Part shown: one piece after another, positions 5,328 through 6,189 of the stretch | Numbering within the stretch: the stretch's first letter is position 1 | How the letters are laid out: each line of letters begins with the position of its first letter | Assembly: GCA_021790695.1 (NCBI GenBank) | Contig: JAJYGJ010000171.1 | Coordinates: forward strand, 1 to 6,189 | Length of the DNA stretch: 6,189 nt | Origin: Nitrospirota bacterium | GTDB taxonomy: Bacteria > Nitrospirota > Thermodesulfovibrionia > Thermodesulfovibrionales > JdFR-88 | Direction of reading: 5' to 3' | The notes under the pieces: generated by a model | Databases searched by the model: none | What the model saw: only the letters and a program-made list of their open reading frames with translations | What the model was told of the DNA's origin: nothing | Translations under genes and position numbers: made by a program

Positions 5328-6189
5328 GAGAGTGGCCATGCTTTTCTTCGGTGATCTCTGCCTTTCAGTCTTCGCGGCGTACTCGGCAGTCCTGCTCGGG
5401 TTCGGCCGGGCGCTCGCAAACGGCGCCGGTTACGCCTTGAACTGGAAACATGCCGCATTGTTTGTCGTTGTGACGATGTCCGCCTCCTATCTGGCGGAGT
5501 TTTACTCGATTGAGGGCCGCACCAATAAAAGAACGACCTCCCTGAAGACCCTGATTACCTTAACGATTTCCGTGACCGTACTTGCGGTCTTTTCCATGGT
5601 TGCCAGGTCCTTTATGGCTGAAAGGCTGTTGAGCTTCGTTTCCATCGCCTTTTTCTGCGTCCTGCAGTTTTTATGGCATTTAAGCTTCAGCGCATTGCTC
5701 CAGATATCCAGGTTTGAAAAGAAGATATTGGTGGTAGGCACCGGGATGCTCGCCAGCACAATAGGCGGCATTATCACGAATGGCCCGAAAGGAAACGTCC
5801 TGCAAGGCTATTACAAGTGTTCCAACGAGCCCGTGCATGTGCCCTCTGACGCAATCGTTAAAAATGGAAACGGCCTTCGGGCGGCGGTCAGGCAGGAAAA
5901 GGCCCATAAAATCGTCATCTCGGTATCGGACAGGAGGGGAACGCTCCCGGTCGACGATATACTTCACTGCAAGTTCAGCGGCATAGAAGTTGTCGACGCC
6001 CCGTCATTTTACGAAGAAGAGACCGGCAAGCTGCTCTTGGAGAATCTGCATCCCAGTTGGTTCATCTTCTCGGACGGTTTCCGGCTGACCCCGCCGTTCA
6101 AGTTCTTCAAGCGCGTCTTCGACATTTTTTTCGCGGCGCTTGGCCTGGTCCTGGCCGCCCCGTTGATTCCGCTTATCGTCCTTGCCATC
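5320..6189 (+). CDS. Polyprenyl-phosphate sugar transferase of PEP-CTERM/EPS locus, partial
   Basis: The first 290 residues of an initiating sugar transferase, cut by the window end with no stop. Enzymes of this group move a sugar-1-phosphate from a nucleotide sugar to undecaprenyl phosphate in the inner membrane, the first step of EPS repeat-unit synthesis. The N-terminal half has about four hydrophobic segments (near 7-27, 44-62, 76-95 and 103-127). A Rossmann-like domain follows with ILVVGTGMLAS (136-146). PSWFIFSDGF (245-254) is typical of the PEP-CTERM-associated subgroup (TIGR03013 type). KRVFDIFFAALGLVLAAPLI (264-283) is the opening membrane helix of the bacterial sugar transferase domain (PF02397). 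The catalytic residues lie beyond 6189. ATG 5320 was chosen because it gives a positively charged start (MNKR) before the first helix. Its ribosome site is poor, and ATG 5338 is an alternative. It follows prsT by 85 nt on the same strand, probably in one operon. Confidence 0.85.
   Translation, partial: MNKRVAMLFFGDLCLSVFAAYSAVLLGFGRALANGAGYALNWKHAALFVVVTMSASYLAEFYSIEGRTNKRTTSLKTLITLTISVTVLAVFSMVARSFMAERLLSFVSIAFFCVLQFLWHLSFSALLQISRFEKKILVVGTGMLASTIGGIITNGPKGNVLQGYYKCSNEPVHVPSDAIVKNGNGLRAAVRQEKAHKIVISVSDRRGTLPVDDILHCKFSGIEVVDAPSFYEEETGKLLLENLHPSWFIFSDGFRLTPPFKFFKRVFDIFFAALGLVLAAPLIPLIVLAI

Overview
The window looks like chromosomal DNA from a Gram-negative bacterium that makes exopolysaccharide and probably carries an exosortase/PEP-CTERM system. 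A deltaproteobacterial (Desulfobacterota-like) source fits the IS21 type, the PilZ gene, the REP-like palindrome and the GC-rich genes with AT-rich spacers. That assignment is an impression from gene content and composition, not a measured result.

Layout. (1) Positions 1 to about 697, minus strand: the left end of an IS21-family insertion sequence that runs off the window. Its istA transposase gene carries two reading-frame breaks and looks dead. (2) Positions 734-1332, minus strand: two small genes joined by an ATGA stop/start overlap. The first encodes a shortened receiver-like protein and the second a single-domain PilZ (c-di-GMP-binding) protein. (3) Positions about 1333-2459: a spacer of about 1.1 kb with no convincing gene. 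It holds a REP-like palindrome (1393-1434), a nested hairpin (1888-1917), a conspicuously AT-rich middle part, and a weak sigma-54-like promoter candidate (2331-2346). (4) Positions 2460-5234, plus strand: a 924-residue lipoprotein made almost entirely of TPR repeats, matching the PEP-CTERM-system TPR lipoprotein PrsT. (5) Positions 5320-6189, plus strand: the first 290 residues of a polyprenyl-phosphate sugar transferase of the kind found in PEP-CTERM loci. It is cut by the window end just as the catalytic domain begins.

How the parts fit. prsT and the sugar transferase appear to be the first two genes of an EPS/exosortase (XrtA-type) cluster continuing to the right. The sugar transferase would load the first sugar phosphate onto the lipid carrier, and the TPR lipoprotein would act at the envelope in assembly or export. 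The divergent receiver-PilZ pair across the spacer is a plausible c-di-GMP-responsive regulator of the same process, but only by position. The most unusual details are the compact degenerate receiver-PilZ pair and a run of eight Gs lying exactly between the Shine-Dalgarno core and the GTG start of prsT. I see no CRISPR array, tRNA or rRNA gene, or clearly new multi-gene system.
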